From Flammeovirgaceae bacterium UBA6059 (lineage in GTDB: Bacteria > Bacteroidota > Bacteroidia > Cytophagales > Cyclobacteriaceae): a DNA stretch of 64,000 bases. Shown here in pieces: positions 19,623-29,800 of the stretch. Every line of letters begins with the position of its first letter. The stretch's first letter is position 1. The position numbers and the translations under genes were made by a program. The DNA lies in the NCBI GenBank assembly GCA_002435755.1, contig DIYH01000035.1, forward strand, positions 62,001 through 126,000, in the 5' to 3' direction. Below the pieces are notes generated by a model, which worked only from the letters and a program-made list of their open reading frames with translations, did not search any database and was not told where the DNA came from.

Positions 19623-22600
19623 TCAATTAATAAGTACCTTAAACAGTCTTCGCTCGCCATTCTGAAAGATTACATTGACAAAATACAATCCGCTGGACAA
19701 GTCCTCAGTGCTGAGCGTAAGCTTAGAAGTCGTGTGGTCGGTAAAGGATTTTGAATATTGGAGTGCTCCGGCACCATCCACTATTTCCACAGTAAACTTG
19801 TCCATGTCGAGACCGTCGATGGTCACTTCTTTAGAGCCCGGATTAGGATAGACAGAAAGCTGGCCAATGTGAGGTGGCAGTGAGCCAGAGACGATCGGCT
19901 CTTCAATCAAAACATAGAAATCATGTGCACTCGTAAAGTTCAACTCGCTGCATGGACCTGGCAGAGCAAGCCACGCATCTCGCAATCTTACTCTTAGCCG
20001 TGTCGTACTAGGTTGTGCACCTACCGGAATCTCAAACTCCAGCCTACCGGAAACAGGATTGGCACATGATTGGGAAGTCCCCGCTTCTCCGATGACCTCA
20101 GCACTATCAAAAACACCATCCGCTGACCAATCGATCCAAGCCACAACTCTACTACAGGATGAAGACCCAGAGAGACCGTAGAGTAAACTGGCACTACCTC
20201 CGGGTCTTAATTTCAAAATCTGATCCTGATGCAACTCATGACCATTTTCAGGATAGTTAGCACTGCTATAGACTATATCTTTCTCGGCACCCGAAGTTTG
20301 CAATGATGTAAGATAGTATTCCTCATAAGGGCCTCCTGCGGGCGTACAGTATTGATCATGAGCATAGTAGTCATAGGTTTGTACTATCTTATTTCCGTTT
20401 ACCACCGCTACAAGCGTTGCTTCCAATCTGCGGCCATCCTCGGGGAGTTGTTGCACTACTGTCTCTATTTCAGAGGAAGAAAATGTCTGCTCAAAATGCG
20501 TAACCAAGTCTCCCGACACAAGGTCAACACTCGATAGTATCAACGACCAACTCTCAACACCAGCACCGTTGGGGTGCCATTGAAACATATTGGCACCTTG
20601 ATCTAATGAGCCTCGATAAGGAGACAATAGCTCTGGTGCGCAACCCTCAGATGTCTCCTCTACCGCAATGTCAAAATCATACATCACAGCTCCTTCGAAG
20701 GCACAAGGCGCAGGATCATCCCCATCAAACCAACCCATTCGCATGCGGTATTGACCTTGGTCAAGAAGCTCAGGTAGCACAAACGCTTGATCGCTATTTC
20801 CTGGGATATCATCCATGTTGTAAAGCATCTCTTCCGGGCTGAGGACATGATCATTGTTAGTGTCAACCCATACCACCAGGGTCTGAGAGCTGCCAGAGGG
20901 AGTGGCATCACGTTTACTGACTCGTATCAAGTTGGATTGTCCAACCCTTATCTGTCGACCAGGATCAAAAAAATAGTTGCCGCCATGGCCTTGATTTTTA
21001 ACCGTCAATGAGTCAAGACAGGTATGAAGGCTTAAAGATGCAGATTTCAGATCTGCATCATGCACTCCCACAGGTGTACAATACACATCCCGTACATACA
21101 TTGGGATATCTAAAAAGGAGCCTGAGGCAAAACCACAGTTTTGTACTTCGGCATCCGTCTCCGTGATTTGAACGCGGATCCTGCCACTGCCGGGAGCAAG
21201 ACCTACCGGAATATCAATTGAGGTCTGCACGGGAACCCCTACGCCCTGCACCCTTTCTGAATAGACCAATTCATCAATCGAGAAGGTTTGATCCAGATTC
21301 CAATCCGCCCACACATTGATGAGTAGACTATCCTGGCTCGCAGGTTTGAGCTCAACTACAATACTATCCCCACCTAATACAGACAAGTGCTTATCATCTA
21401 TGATTGCATATCCCCTTTCAGGAAAAGAGGATTGGACAAAACGGACTTCAGAAGTATCGCTGCTGGCATTCATCTCATCAAAATAGAGGCTGGAGGGAGT
21501 GTCCAGAGAGTAAACACGACAGTAAGGCACTTTGCCCATTGCGATAGCGGTGAGCCTTTCCTTTGTCCTTTTGACGGCACCTTCATAGTCTAACTGCTGT
21601 AGTGAAAAATCAGCCAGCAGTTCTTCGATTTCTACTAAGGCCTGAATATCAAAAGGATCTTCAGATCCCGCAAAGGAAGATTTAAGTTGTCTTATTTTTT
21701 CATACTCCTCTATACCATCGCGCAGCATGGACAACCGGATGCTGCCAAGAAAATCCATATCGAGTAGGTTGCTGCTACGGTAGATAAAAGAAAAGTCACC
21801 AGAGGTATGAGCGCCATCTCGCAAATCAAACGGATTTGTTTTGGTCCAATTGTCAAATGCCCATCTTAGATAACCATCAAAGCCCTCAACAGCAGTGTAG
21901 TAGCCCATCCATGTCATCTCAGCGGTAGAGTTTTCGAGTGTCAGATAGTTGTTGGGAAATCGCTGCGTACAACTGGTGTAGAAAGTATTGATCCCTTCAC
22001 TGCTTGCAGCATCAGTCCTGGCAACTTCAATAATCCCGCTTGCATCGTACAACGCTTGTTGCAAGGCCGGGTCGAGTTCATGTGTATAAGCAATACCTAG
22101 CTTCCATTGGGTATTGACTGCCTTGATCAAGTCAACTACATGGCCTAATTCCTCTGAAGAAACCTCATCTAAGTACAATACCGTTTTATCAAACCACCCT
22201 TTGTTTTTAAGGTGTTCCTCAAAAACAGTGAGAAAATGACCCCATCTCTGGTCATACCCGTTAGAACCTAGCGGAAGGGTCAATACCTGCTGAGATCTTG
22301 TGGTTTCATCATGGTAAGGTAGTACGTCCTTATTCCATCCGACAGGCGAGAAACAGCTGATCTGATCTTTGATACCCAGGGCCATTAGCGTTTCCACATA
22401 TCTATCAAAGGCAGTGAAATCATATCGCCAGGAGTCGTCCTCTCCTCTTATCCAGCGTATCATGCCTTGCTGTCCCAGAGCACCGTCCTTGATATGGGTA
22501 GTTATTACCTTTTGACCAGCATCAGCGAGTAATTGGTAAGATGACTCGATCATCTCAAAATGTTGATCCGACCAAAGGTCAACAAGACTGCCGGGATGCT

Positions 22601-23228
22601 GCTGGTTATAAATGGTTATCCCTCTTTGTGGAAACTGCCATAAATCAAGATGAAACGCCCAATCTGTACGTTGCGGTAGCTCCAAAGGCAATACTTCTAG
22701 CTCCAATTCAAATGTTATAGATTGGCTGGTATGCAACAACTCAAAATGAGCATTATAAATACCCTCATCTATTTCACTCGGTATATCGATGCTCACCCAT
22801 ATAGCAATGGTGTCATTGATACCTAAGTCTACTGCTGGCTTGTTGTCAAGCGCATCATGCAGAGAAACGAATCCATCCCTGCTGCTGTATCCGCCACACG
22901 ACCTGCTCTGGCTATCAGCTTGAACGGCCCTGGGAAAGTATAAATTGGCTACAATACTATCATCGGCACCTTCAAACAGTGGTGCCACTAGGTCCGCTAA
23001 AGCATCACTCCCTACTCCCCAAATGAGTAACTGGAAGTAAACTCGCTCCCCTCTCCATGCACGCTGAGAAGCTTTGTACGATAGTGAATCCTGAATAGTG
23101 TATCCAGGGTAATAGACATCAAAAGAGCTAATAGTACTTCCGCCCAAAGATTGACCATAAGCAGTGGAGAACACGTGGGCGTAGATCTGGAAGGTAAGTA
23201 GGACAAAAAATAAGCTGGATGGTCGCAT
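19623..23228 (-). CDS. Secreted DUF4091 (GH123-like) protein with GEVED repeats and T9SS tail
   Basis: The order is: signal peptide (1-25, ending near TAYGQ); N-terminal sandwich; TIM-barrel-like region with an adjacent Asp354-Glu355 in TVLYLDEVSSEE; DUF4091 domain (about 460-560) with YLRWAFDNW and RLSMLRDGIEEYE. Three GEVED-type domains follow, each starting YC (about 602, 727 and 936), then a T9SS sorting tail starting near 1120 (LSVYPNPGSKEVTIDGLDMD). GH123 beta-N-acetylgalactosaminidases use an adjacent Asp-Glu pair, so this is a candidate for releasing GalNAc or GlcNAc at the surface. GEVED domains are often found in secreted bacterial proteins and may bind glycan or calcium. The gene is inside the SusC/SusD locus. 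Enzymatic activity is inferred. Confidence 0.8.
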   Translation of the reverse strand: MRPSSLFFVLLTFQIYAHVFSTAYGQSLGGSTISSFDVYYPGYTIQDSLSYKASQRAWRGERVYFQLLIWGVGSDALADLVAPLFEGADDSIVANLYFPRAVQADSQSRSCGGYSSRDGFVSLHDALDNKPAVDLGINDTIAIWVSIDIPSEIDEGIYNAHFELLHTSQSITFELELEVLPLELPQRTDWAFHLDLWQFPQRGITIYNQQHPGSLVDLWSDQHFEMIESSYQLLADAGQKVITTHIKDGALGQQGMIRWIRGEDDSWRYDFTAFDRYVETLMALGIKDQISCFSPVGWNKDVLPYHDETTRSQQVLTLPLGSNGYDQRWGHFLTVFEEHLKNKGWFDKTVLYLDEVSSEELGHVVDLIKAVNTQWKLGIAYTHELDPALQQALYDASGIIEVARTDAASSEGINTFYTSCTQRFPNNYLTLENSTAEMTWMGYYTAVEGFDGYLRWAFDNWTKTNPFDLRDGAHTSGDFSFIYRSSNLLDMDFLGSIRLSMLRDGIEEYEKIRQLKSSFAGSEDPFDIQALVEIEELLADFSLQQLDYEGAVKRTKERLTAIAMGKVPYCRVYSLDTPSSLYFDEMNASSDTSEVRFVQSSFPERGYAIIDDKHLSVLGGDSIVVELKPASQDSLLINVWADWNLDQTFSIDELVYSERVQGVGVPVQTSIDIPVGLAPGSGRIRVQITETDAEVQNCGFASGSFLDIPMYVRDVYCTPVGVHDADLKSASLSLHTCLDSLTVKNQGHGGNYFFDPGRQIRVGQSNLIRVSKRDATPSGSSQTLVVWVDTNNDHVLSPEEMLYNMDDIPGNSDQAFVLPELLDQGQYRMRMGWFDGDDPAPCAFEGAVMYDFDIAVEETSEGCAPELLSPYRGSLDQGANMFQWHPNGAGVESWSLILSSVDLVSGDLVTHFEQTFSSSEIETVVQQLPEDGRRLEATLVAVVNGNKIVQTYDYYAHDQYCTPAGGPYEEYYLTSLQTSGAEKDIVYSSANYPENGHELHQDQILKLRPGGSASLLYGLSGSSSCSRVVAWIDWSADGVFDSAEVIGEAGTSQSCANPVSGRLEFEIPVGAQPSTTRLRVRLRDAWLALPGPCSELNFTSAHDFYVLIEEPIVSGSLPPHIGQLSVYPNPGSKEVTIDGLDMDKFTVEIVDGAGALQYSKSFTDHTTSKLTLSTEDLSSGLYFVNVIFQNGERRLFKVLIN

Positions 23229-23283
23229 AGTGCAAAGCAGGCTGCCTCATAAGGGCAGCCTACAACCAGATTTAAAAAGATTA

Positions 23284-24540
23284 TCAATTATCAGCATTAA
23301 CAATTCTTAGGTTCCTAAAATACAGATGATTGTAATCACCATCAATGGCATTCCTAATTTGGTTATCAGTATCGTAAGTGTAGACGGTCTGTGAAAAAGC
23401 AGGCACTAATGTCACAACATCTACCTCGGATATGGTCGCGGGATTTCTGCTCTCCTCGGGGTTTGGTCCATCACCATCGTCGAGAAACTGTGATTGCCCC
23501 TCACTTGCTACTTCAAAGGTCAAGGTTTGCCATGTATTGGCTTCCGTGATCCATGCAGAGTAAGCGGAGTACATGCCCTGGATTTCTCCTGTGCCTACCG
23601 TACCATGCGGGTCATCTTTAGCAAGAATAAGGTCAACCTGGTATCCTTTTGACAAGTCAAGGCCGTAGATGGCGGGCAACTGCTTGATAGCATTCATAGA
23701 TACAGAATCCACTATAGTATCGTCATAGTAAGCGTCAATCTGAATGACCCTGGTAAAGCCATCAGCGACAGAAGCCGTACTGGCATCTGGTGTCCCATCA
23801 TCGTCAAAATCTACCGTAGCGTTAAACTCAAGTTGCGGTAGCTCCTGGAGCTCTGCCACAGGGATAGTCTCGCCTAACTTGATCATGCCGTAGACGTAGT
23901 GCGCACCCCAGTTTTGGGCGTGAGGTATGATTTGCATCACCTGGTTGGTTTCGCCGGACGCAGGATTAGCTACACCTGCCATCGCTTCACCGTTGTCCGC
24001 TACAAACTGGATGGCCATCTGCGTAGAAGACAAGTCGGAGCTATTTGCAAAGGTGATTGTTGTTCGCATATCCCAGCTTTCTACTTCGATCACTTCAGAT
24101 GAAATCATGGCTCCTCCTAAGTCTGAAATGATAAATGGCGGAACCGGAGGCTCCACTGCTACATAAGAAAAAGTAGTGGATGCAGAGCTATCCTGCGCAT
24201 CAACTACCATGAAGTCAACCGTAAAAGTACCAACGGTCGTAGGTGAGATCTGATAGGTAACTGCATCTGAGGTTTCCGTACCCCCGTAGGTTTGTATGGA
24301 CTGATTGTCGGCTGAGACTGAGCTCAGTCCTGCCTCGGCTGAAACAGACAGTGAGACATCCAGCGTTTGTCCAAGCTCAACCTCAACACCATCCGCCGGA
24401 GAGGTGACGGAGATTTGGGGAGCCGCAAAAGTAGGTGCCGGTGGAGTATCATCGTCATCACCACATGAGATAATACACAACAGCATCATAGCCTGGAAAG
24501 CCAGACCTATGAGTTTAATTGGTAGATTTTTCATATTCAT
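23284..24540 (-). CDS. Surface lipoprotein, probable SusE/F-like glycan-binding accessory protein
   Basis: The 418-residue protein has a lipoprotein leader (LIGLAFQAMMLLCIISC) followed by GDDDD, an acidic run typical of Bacteroidota surface-export signals. An Ig/PKD-like domain follows (about 40-130: ISVTSPADGVEVELGQTLDV to TFTVDFMVVDAQDSSASTTF). The rest is a beta-rich domain with ENTWQTLTFEVASEGQSQF, reminiscent of carbohydrate-binding modules. I do not recognise a catalytic site. Its position between the two DUF4091 genes, upstream of susC, fits a glycan-capturing role. Start codons at 24540 and 24534 are equivalent for the leader. Confidence 0.75.
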   Translation of the reverse strand: MNMKNLPIKLIGLAFQAMMLLCIISCGDDDDTPPAPTFAAPQISVTSPADGVEVELGQTLDVSLSVSAEAGLSSVSADNQSIQTYGGTETSDAVTYQISPTTVGTFTVDFMVVDAQDSSASTTFSYVAVEPPVPPFIISDLGGAMISSEVIEVESWDMRTTITFANSSDLSSTQMAIQFVADNGEAMAGVANPASGETNQVMQIIPHAQNWGAHYVYGMIKLGETIPVAELQELPQLEFNATVDFDDDGTPDASTASVADGFTRVIQIDAYYDDTIVDSVSMNAIKQLPAIYGLDLSKGYQVDLILAKDDPHGTVGTGEIQGMYSAYSAWITEANTWQTLTFEVASEGQSQFLDDGDGPNPEESRNPATISEVDVVTLVPAFSQTVYTYDTDNQIRNAIDGDYNHLYFRNLRIVNADN

Positions 24541-24639
24541 TTTGTGTTAGAAGTTTTTATAAAGGAATTGAGCTTTGCTTTACTTCAGGGGTTGACTTTC
24601 TTCAAAATGGTGCCTTTTCTCTATTACAAGGGTTTAATT

Positions 24640-24709
24640 GGTTATTGGCTTTAGGTTTCGGGCTTTAGGCATTGGGTATTGGGCTTTAGGTATTAGGTTT
24701 TGGGTTTTG
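24640..24709. repeat. Ten in-phase degenerate heptamer repeats, consensus GGYNTTR
   Basis: From 24640 the sequence divides exactly into seven-base units: GGTTATT, GGCTTTA, GGTTTCG, GGCTTTA, GGCATTG, GGTATTG, GGCTTTA, GGTATTA, GGTTTTG, GGTTTTG. One strand is strongly G/T-rich, with regularly spaced G-runs, and the G/T bias continues to about 24790. The array is about 100 bp upstream of the lipoprotein start, in a 277-bp gap. It could change length by slippage or form G-rich structures. Confidence 0.8.
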
Positions 24710-24817
24710 GCTAGCTTGGTTGATCGTTGTTGGTTTATGGTCGTTGACTATTGCGTTTGGGTGTCGTGGATCGGGTATTGGCATTATCGGGATTCTGTTT
24801 TATGTTCATTTTATGAT

Positions 24818-26773
24818 CTATTGAGTTGTAGAGACTTCTTTTACTAGCATTTCAATGGATCGCGAAATGTCACGAACGTCCTTGAAGTTGCCATTTTCGT
24901 CACGACTGGCCATTTGGATGATTTGCGTGCGAGTGCTCGGCTCAAGCTGCTCCGCATACTGCTGAAAAAGTTCGAAATCTTCTACCCCATCCCTCAGCAG
25001 TTCATATCGGATACTGGAAAGAGGCCCATCACCTCCCGGGTAGATTAGGTATTCATCACCTTGTATAAACTTGTATACAGGATTTACAATAGGATTGTCT
25101 GGCCAGTTGTTGAACGACCATCTCAAGTATCCATCAAGTCCATATTTCAAGGCAATCCATGGTATCACCCTTGATTCGATCGCAGGAGAGAGCGTTAAGT
25201 TATTAGGATGTGCAGGTTGCCCACATAAGTAGTAAGTAGTCCTGAGCCCTCTGGCATTACGCTCTTTGATAACTTGGAGTGTTTTATCCTGGTGCAGGTT
25301 TTGACCTGGGAAAAACTCGTAGGATATGGAAAGGGAATTTGATGCATACTCATGGCCAGATGGGTGGCCCGCTATCGCAATTTTATCGCTGAAATAAGGA
25401 GCTGAAGACTTAATAAAACGCGTGACCGGAAGCATGATCTCAGGAGGCCGCTCGTCAAAGCTCAAAAAGGTTTTGATCTCCCAACCTTTTTCTTTGAGAT
25501 GGGCATAGAAGTCATTTAAAAACTGAGACCAGATTTGCTGATATTCGGCATCTTCTGGTGAATCGAAAAACAATTCATCGTATGCATCCTCACCACTGTC
25601 GTAGTAGTAAATGCGCTGCTTGCTTCGAAAGGCCGTAAGCGAATAGACATTGATCCGCTCAGCCATACCCAGACTATCGTGAACCTTGATATACTGGTCA
25701 AACACTGTGTAATCAAAGGTCCAACTGCCGTCTTCACGCATTTTCCAATCAATCATCGTCTGGTAGCCTGCATAGGATTGAGAACTAAACTGATCGTCTA
25801 ACCAAGGCACTCGCCACGGCTCATCGACGATGGGTACTGTCACTGACCTCACACCTAGGTCTCTAAGCGAATTCAGATAGCTGGTGATCAGCGACCAGTG
25901 TTCGGCTGACCAGTTATCGGTCTTATGGATTTTTGCGATAGCATATGGGTTGAACCACAACTCATGGTCAAAAGAAAAAGCGTTTGGGTCGGCAATAGAC
26001 AATTCTAACACCTCAATACTCAGAGGTACGCGCTCCTTAAACTGGTCTGCCTCAATGATCAACTCTCCGTCATATACTCCCGCAGAGGTATTTTCAGGTA
26101 TGACTAATGACAACCAAATGGGCTGGTTGCGATAAGCGGGGACATCCACTTTGGGCACATCGTAAAGTGGATCAGCGATCACATCCGGATTTCTCGTACC
26201 TGATATTGATACATCGCCCTTTATCACCTCCTCAATGGTCGCAGACCAGTCAAACTCACTCTCCGCTCTCTCCACTGGTACATAGCCAACAAACCTGGTA
26301 TTGAAGCCATCAGTATCCATTCGATCACCACTTACAGAGCTAAAGTCACCAAATCTAACTCTAAGACCTGTTAGCAGTTGTTGGTCTACTACGACAAGTT
26401 GACCTGAAAACACCTCATTTCTCACGACCCTTGCTTTAAGCCTGTCTGTAGAATCTATTGGCACTATCCTCATCGCATGAGCATGAGTAACAGTATCTAA
26501 GGTTTGATCTGGCCAAACCCGGGGAAATCTCGGCACTTTGACGAGACTTGAGTTCTGAAAGTTTCCTGTGGGCAACCACACCACCGTTTGCTCCTCCTTC
26601 GGCAACACCTGCTGAGCCTGGAACTTAAGCCAGTCGGGTGTGATTGGTACAGGGTCTAATATGCGTAACTGGGCGTTCTCAGATACATCAGCCTTCGAAA
26701 GGCTATTAATGAATAAAAAAACAAGCGGGATAGACGATACGGCAGCAAAAAATACAAAGAGAAGTTTTCTCAT
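24818..26773 (-). CDS. DUF4091 (GH123-like) exported protein
   Basis: The 651-residue protein has an N-terminal hydrophobic segment (about 5-25, KLLFVFFAAVSSIPLVFLFI) that is a signal peptide or anchor. A beta-sandwich follows, then a barrel with the adjacent pair Asp440-Glu441 in LSFDERPPE. The C-terminal DUF4091 domain reads YLRWSFNNW, GDEYLIYPGGDGPLSSIR and ELLRDGVEDFE. The Asp-Glu pair matches the catalytic layout described for GH123 beta-N-acetylgalactosaminidases, and the architecture matches the N-terminal part of the 1201-residue neighbour without the GEVED and T9SS parts. It is 55 bp downstream of the HTCS regulator. A hexosaminidase role is likely; linkage and sugar are unknown. Confidence 0.78.
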   Translation of the reverse strand: MRKLLFVFFAAVSSIPLVFLFINSLSKADVSENAQLRILDPVPITPDWLKFQAQQVLPKEEQTVVWLPTGNFQNSSLVKVPRFPRVWPDQTLDTVTHAHAMRIVPIDSTDRLKARVVRNEVFSGQLVVVDQQLLTGLRVRFGDFSSVSGDRMDTDGFNTRFVGYVPVERAESEFDWSATIEEVIKGDVSISGTRNPDVIADPLYDVPKVDVPAYRNQPIWLSLVIPENTSAGVYDGELIIEADQFKERVPLSIEVLELSIADPNAFSFDHELWFNPYAIAKIHKTDNWSAEHWSLITSYLNSLRDLGVRSVTVPIVDEPWRVPWLDDQFSSQSYAGYQTMIDWKMREDGSWTFDYTVFDQYIKVHDSLGMAERINVYSLTAFRSKQRIYYYDSGEDAYDELFFDSPEDAEYQQIWSQFLNDFYAHLKEKGWEIKTFLSFDERPPEIMLPVTRFIKSSAPYFSDKIAIAGHPSGHEYASNSLSISYEFFPGQNLHQDKTLQVIKERNARGLRTTYYLCGQPAHPNNLTLSPAIESRVIPWIALKYGLDGYLRWSFNNWPDNPIVNPVYKFIQGDEYLIYPGGDGPLSSIRYELLRDGVEDFELFQQYAEQLEPSTRTQIIQMASRDENGNFKDVRDISRSIEMLVKEVSTTQ

Positions 26774-26828
26774 TAAGAACCTGATTGAATGCTACAAAGG
26801 ATCACAAAATCCAATGCTAAAGAGGTTC

Positions 26829-29800
26829 TTATTTCTTCAGAATAGTGTCTAAATCCAACTCCTGATCTTTTGTCGCAATCTCCGAACCAGCTTGGCTATA
26901 CTCAGAAGGGGTCTTTCCATATTTTGCCTTGAAAGCCCGACTAAAATACCTTCTATCTGCAAAGCCAGCATGATGGCAGGCGTCCTGAACAGTGTACTTA
27001 TTTTTCTTAAGGAGTGCCGCTGCAATCTTCAACTTGTACTCACGTACAAACTCGACCAGCGTCATCCCGGTAAGCTGCTTAAGCTTTTTGTAAATGACAG
27101 AGTGACTCATACCCATTTCCTTTGCAAGGAATTCTGAATTGATCTCTCCACTCTGCAGGTTATCACTGATGACATCCTTGAGATGCTTGATAAAATGATC
27201 ATCCTGATTCTCATTCTTCACTTCACCCGGATCCACGTAAGTATCCAGCTTGAACTTCTTCCAAAGTGCTCGTCTGGAGTTGATAAGGTTGCGTACTCGT
27301 GCCAGTAGTATCTGGTCATTGAAGGGTTTGGAGATATAGTCATCTGCGCCCACATCAAACCCTTCTTTCTTGAAAACCACTCCAGTACGAGCGGTCAGTA
27401 GTATCATCGGGATATGGCAGGTAGTGACCTCTTTCTTAAGTGTCTGTACAAGCTCTATGCCTGTCATACCTGGCATGAGCACATCACTTACAATGATATC
27501 CGGAATCTCCGAAGAAGCAATCCTATGACCCTCCTGGCCATCAGCAGCCTCCAGTAGGTGATACCCCTTGAATATCGATTTAAGCACCTCCCTTATCTCG
27601 GTATTGTCTTCTATGATCAGTATAGTGGTGCCAACCAAGGGATCTTTATCTTCACTGAGGACTTCTAAAGGTGCTGAAGGTACTGTTTCATCACCTTTGC
27701 TCAAGTCTGTCGTAGACGGGCTAAGCCCAAAGGCAAACAAGGGCAGCTTAATGGTAAATACCGCTCCTCCATCCTGATCCTGCCCCGAACGTACCGATAC
27801 TTCCCCTTCATGCAATCGCACAATGTCTTTCACCACCGATAGGCCGATACCAAACCCTCCAAACGATGTTTCACTTTTTATCTGAAAGAAAGGATCGAAC
27901 ACCTTATCCTGCAGTTCCTCCGGTATGCCGGGACCAGAGTCTGCTACCGCAAAAAACACATGCTGATCATCAGAGCTTATTTTCAACATAAGCTGGCCTT
28001 CTGAACCCGCGTGTTTCAGGCCATTGGACAGTAGGTTGTAGACTGCCTTCTGCAGTTGATAGGCATCAGCTCCGATAGTCTCTTGATCTGATTGAAAGTC
28101 TATCTTAAAGACTACACCTAAGTCTTTTGCTTTAACACTAAACGATCTATAGATATCCTCAACGAAACCCTTGAGGCTGATCTCCCGATAGTCCAGCTTC
28201 ACCTTGCCTGCGTCCAGTTTGCTATAGTCCAGCAACTCATTGATCAATTGCAGCAGGTTTCTTCCACTTCTTCTGATTGTTTTTAGGTTGTCCTGATCGA
28301 AATACTTAACGCTCTCCGGCTCAAGCACCAAGTGCTTTATAGCACTTAGAATGATCGTAACAGGTGTTCTGATCTCATGCGAGATGTGATTGAAAAATCG
28401 TTGCTTTGTCTCAAAAAGTTCACGGTCCTTTTCATGGGTGATCTTCTCCAACTTGAGATTAGTCTTCATTTTACCCCATTGTACCGATAGGTAAACAATA
28501 CCGCTCAAAGTGAGCAAGACAAGCAAGGCATAAATAGTATACGCCCACCATGTGAGCCACGGTGGCGTAGCTACATCAAAAGAGATCGATTTACTACCTA
28601 CTACCAACCCATCGCTATAGGCATCTACCTGGAATTCATAATACCCAGGCGCCAGGTTCGTGTAAGTGACAGATCTCTGTTTCCCAACTTCTCTCCATGA
28701 TTCGTCAAGCCCTGCCAGCCTGATCCTATACTGAATAGGATCATTGCTCGGATACTGCAAGGCACTGTAGCCGATCGTCACCATGGTTTGTTTGTAGCTC
28801 AGATTAAGATGGTCAGTGGCATTTAAGGGGAGTTTAAGCAAATGATCAATAGCTGAAATAGGCTTATCAAACAAAGCAAAGTCAGTAATCACGAGCTTTA
28901 GGCTATCTGTTTTTTGTTTTATTTGAGTCGGATCAAAAGACAGTATCCCGTCAGAACAACCATAGTGGAGTCGACCGGTCAGGTCTTTAAAAACGGCACC
29001 TTTTCTGAAGTCTGTAGGCATGCTAGCAAAGAGCTGAAAATCACCCAACTCTGTTTGGTATTTTATGAGCCCATTTTCGGTAGCCAGCCAAATAGCTCCA
29101 TGTCCATCGTCTATGATAGATTTTATTGACCTCCGCCCAAACATTGCGGCGTGCTCAAAAGTCTGGACATGATTGTCTTGTGTATCATACAGCAACAAAC
29201 CATCGTCCCAAGTACCCACCCAGAGCTGACCACTACTGGTAAGGTGAAGTGTAAATAGGTTAGCATATTGCTGGAGAGCTGTGTCATCCTTAAGTGGAAT
29301 CCTGCCGCCAATGCCGGTATCAATGTCAAGGTAGAGCAACCCATCACCAAAGGTGGCGAGGTACAGCCTACCTGACTGATCGTACACTATATCAACAATA
29401 TTGGTGGCAGCTATACCTTCACCAAACGTACTGCCTTGAAGAGCGTACAGCGTATCAGTGTCACTAATGTAATAGTTAAGGCCTCCGCCCCAGGTAGCTA
29501 TGTAGATGTCTCCGTTGGGCATCTCTACGACTCCTCGCACGTCATTGTAGGTCAGACCCAACTCATTGTGCTTACTAAAATGCCGTTTGACCCCTTCCTG
29601 AGTATTGAGCTCTATGAGGCCATTTTGGAAAGTACCCAACCAAAAACGAGATGACGAAATAGGCTGGATGAAATTGATATACTCGGCTCCACCTGGTAGC
29701 TGCTTTTTATCAAGTCGACCGTCTGTTCCTATGGTCCAGAGTCCCTTCCCGTCTGTTCCGATGATCTCAACACCTGTCTCACCGTAGATAGATAATATCG

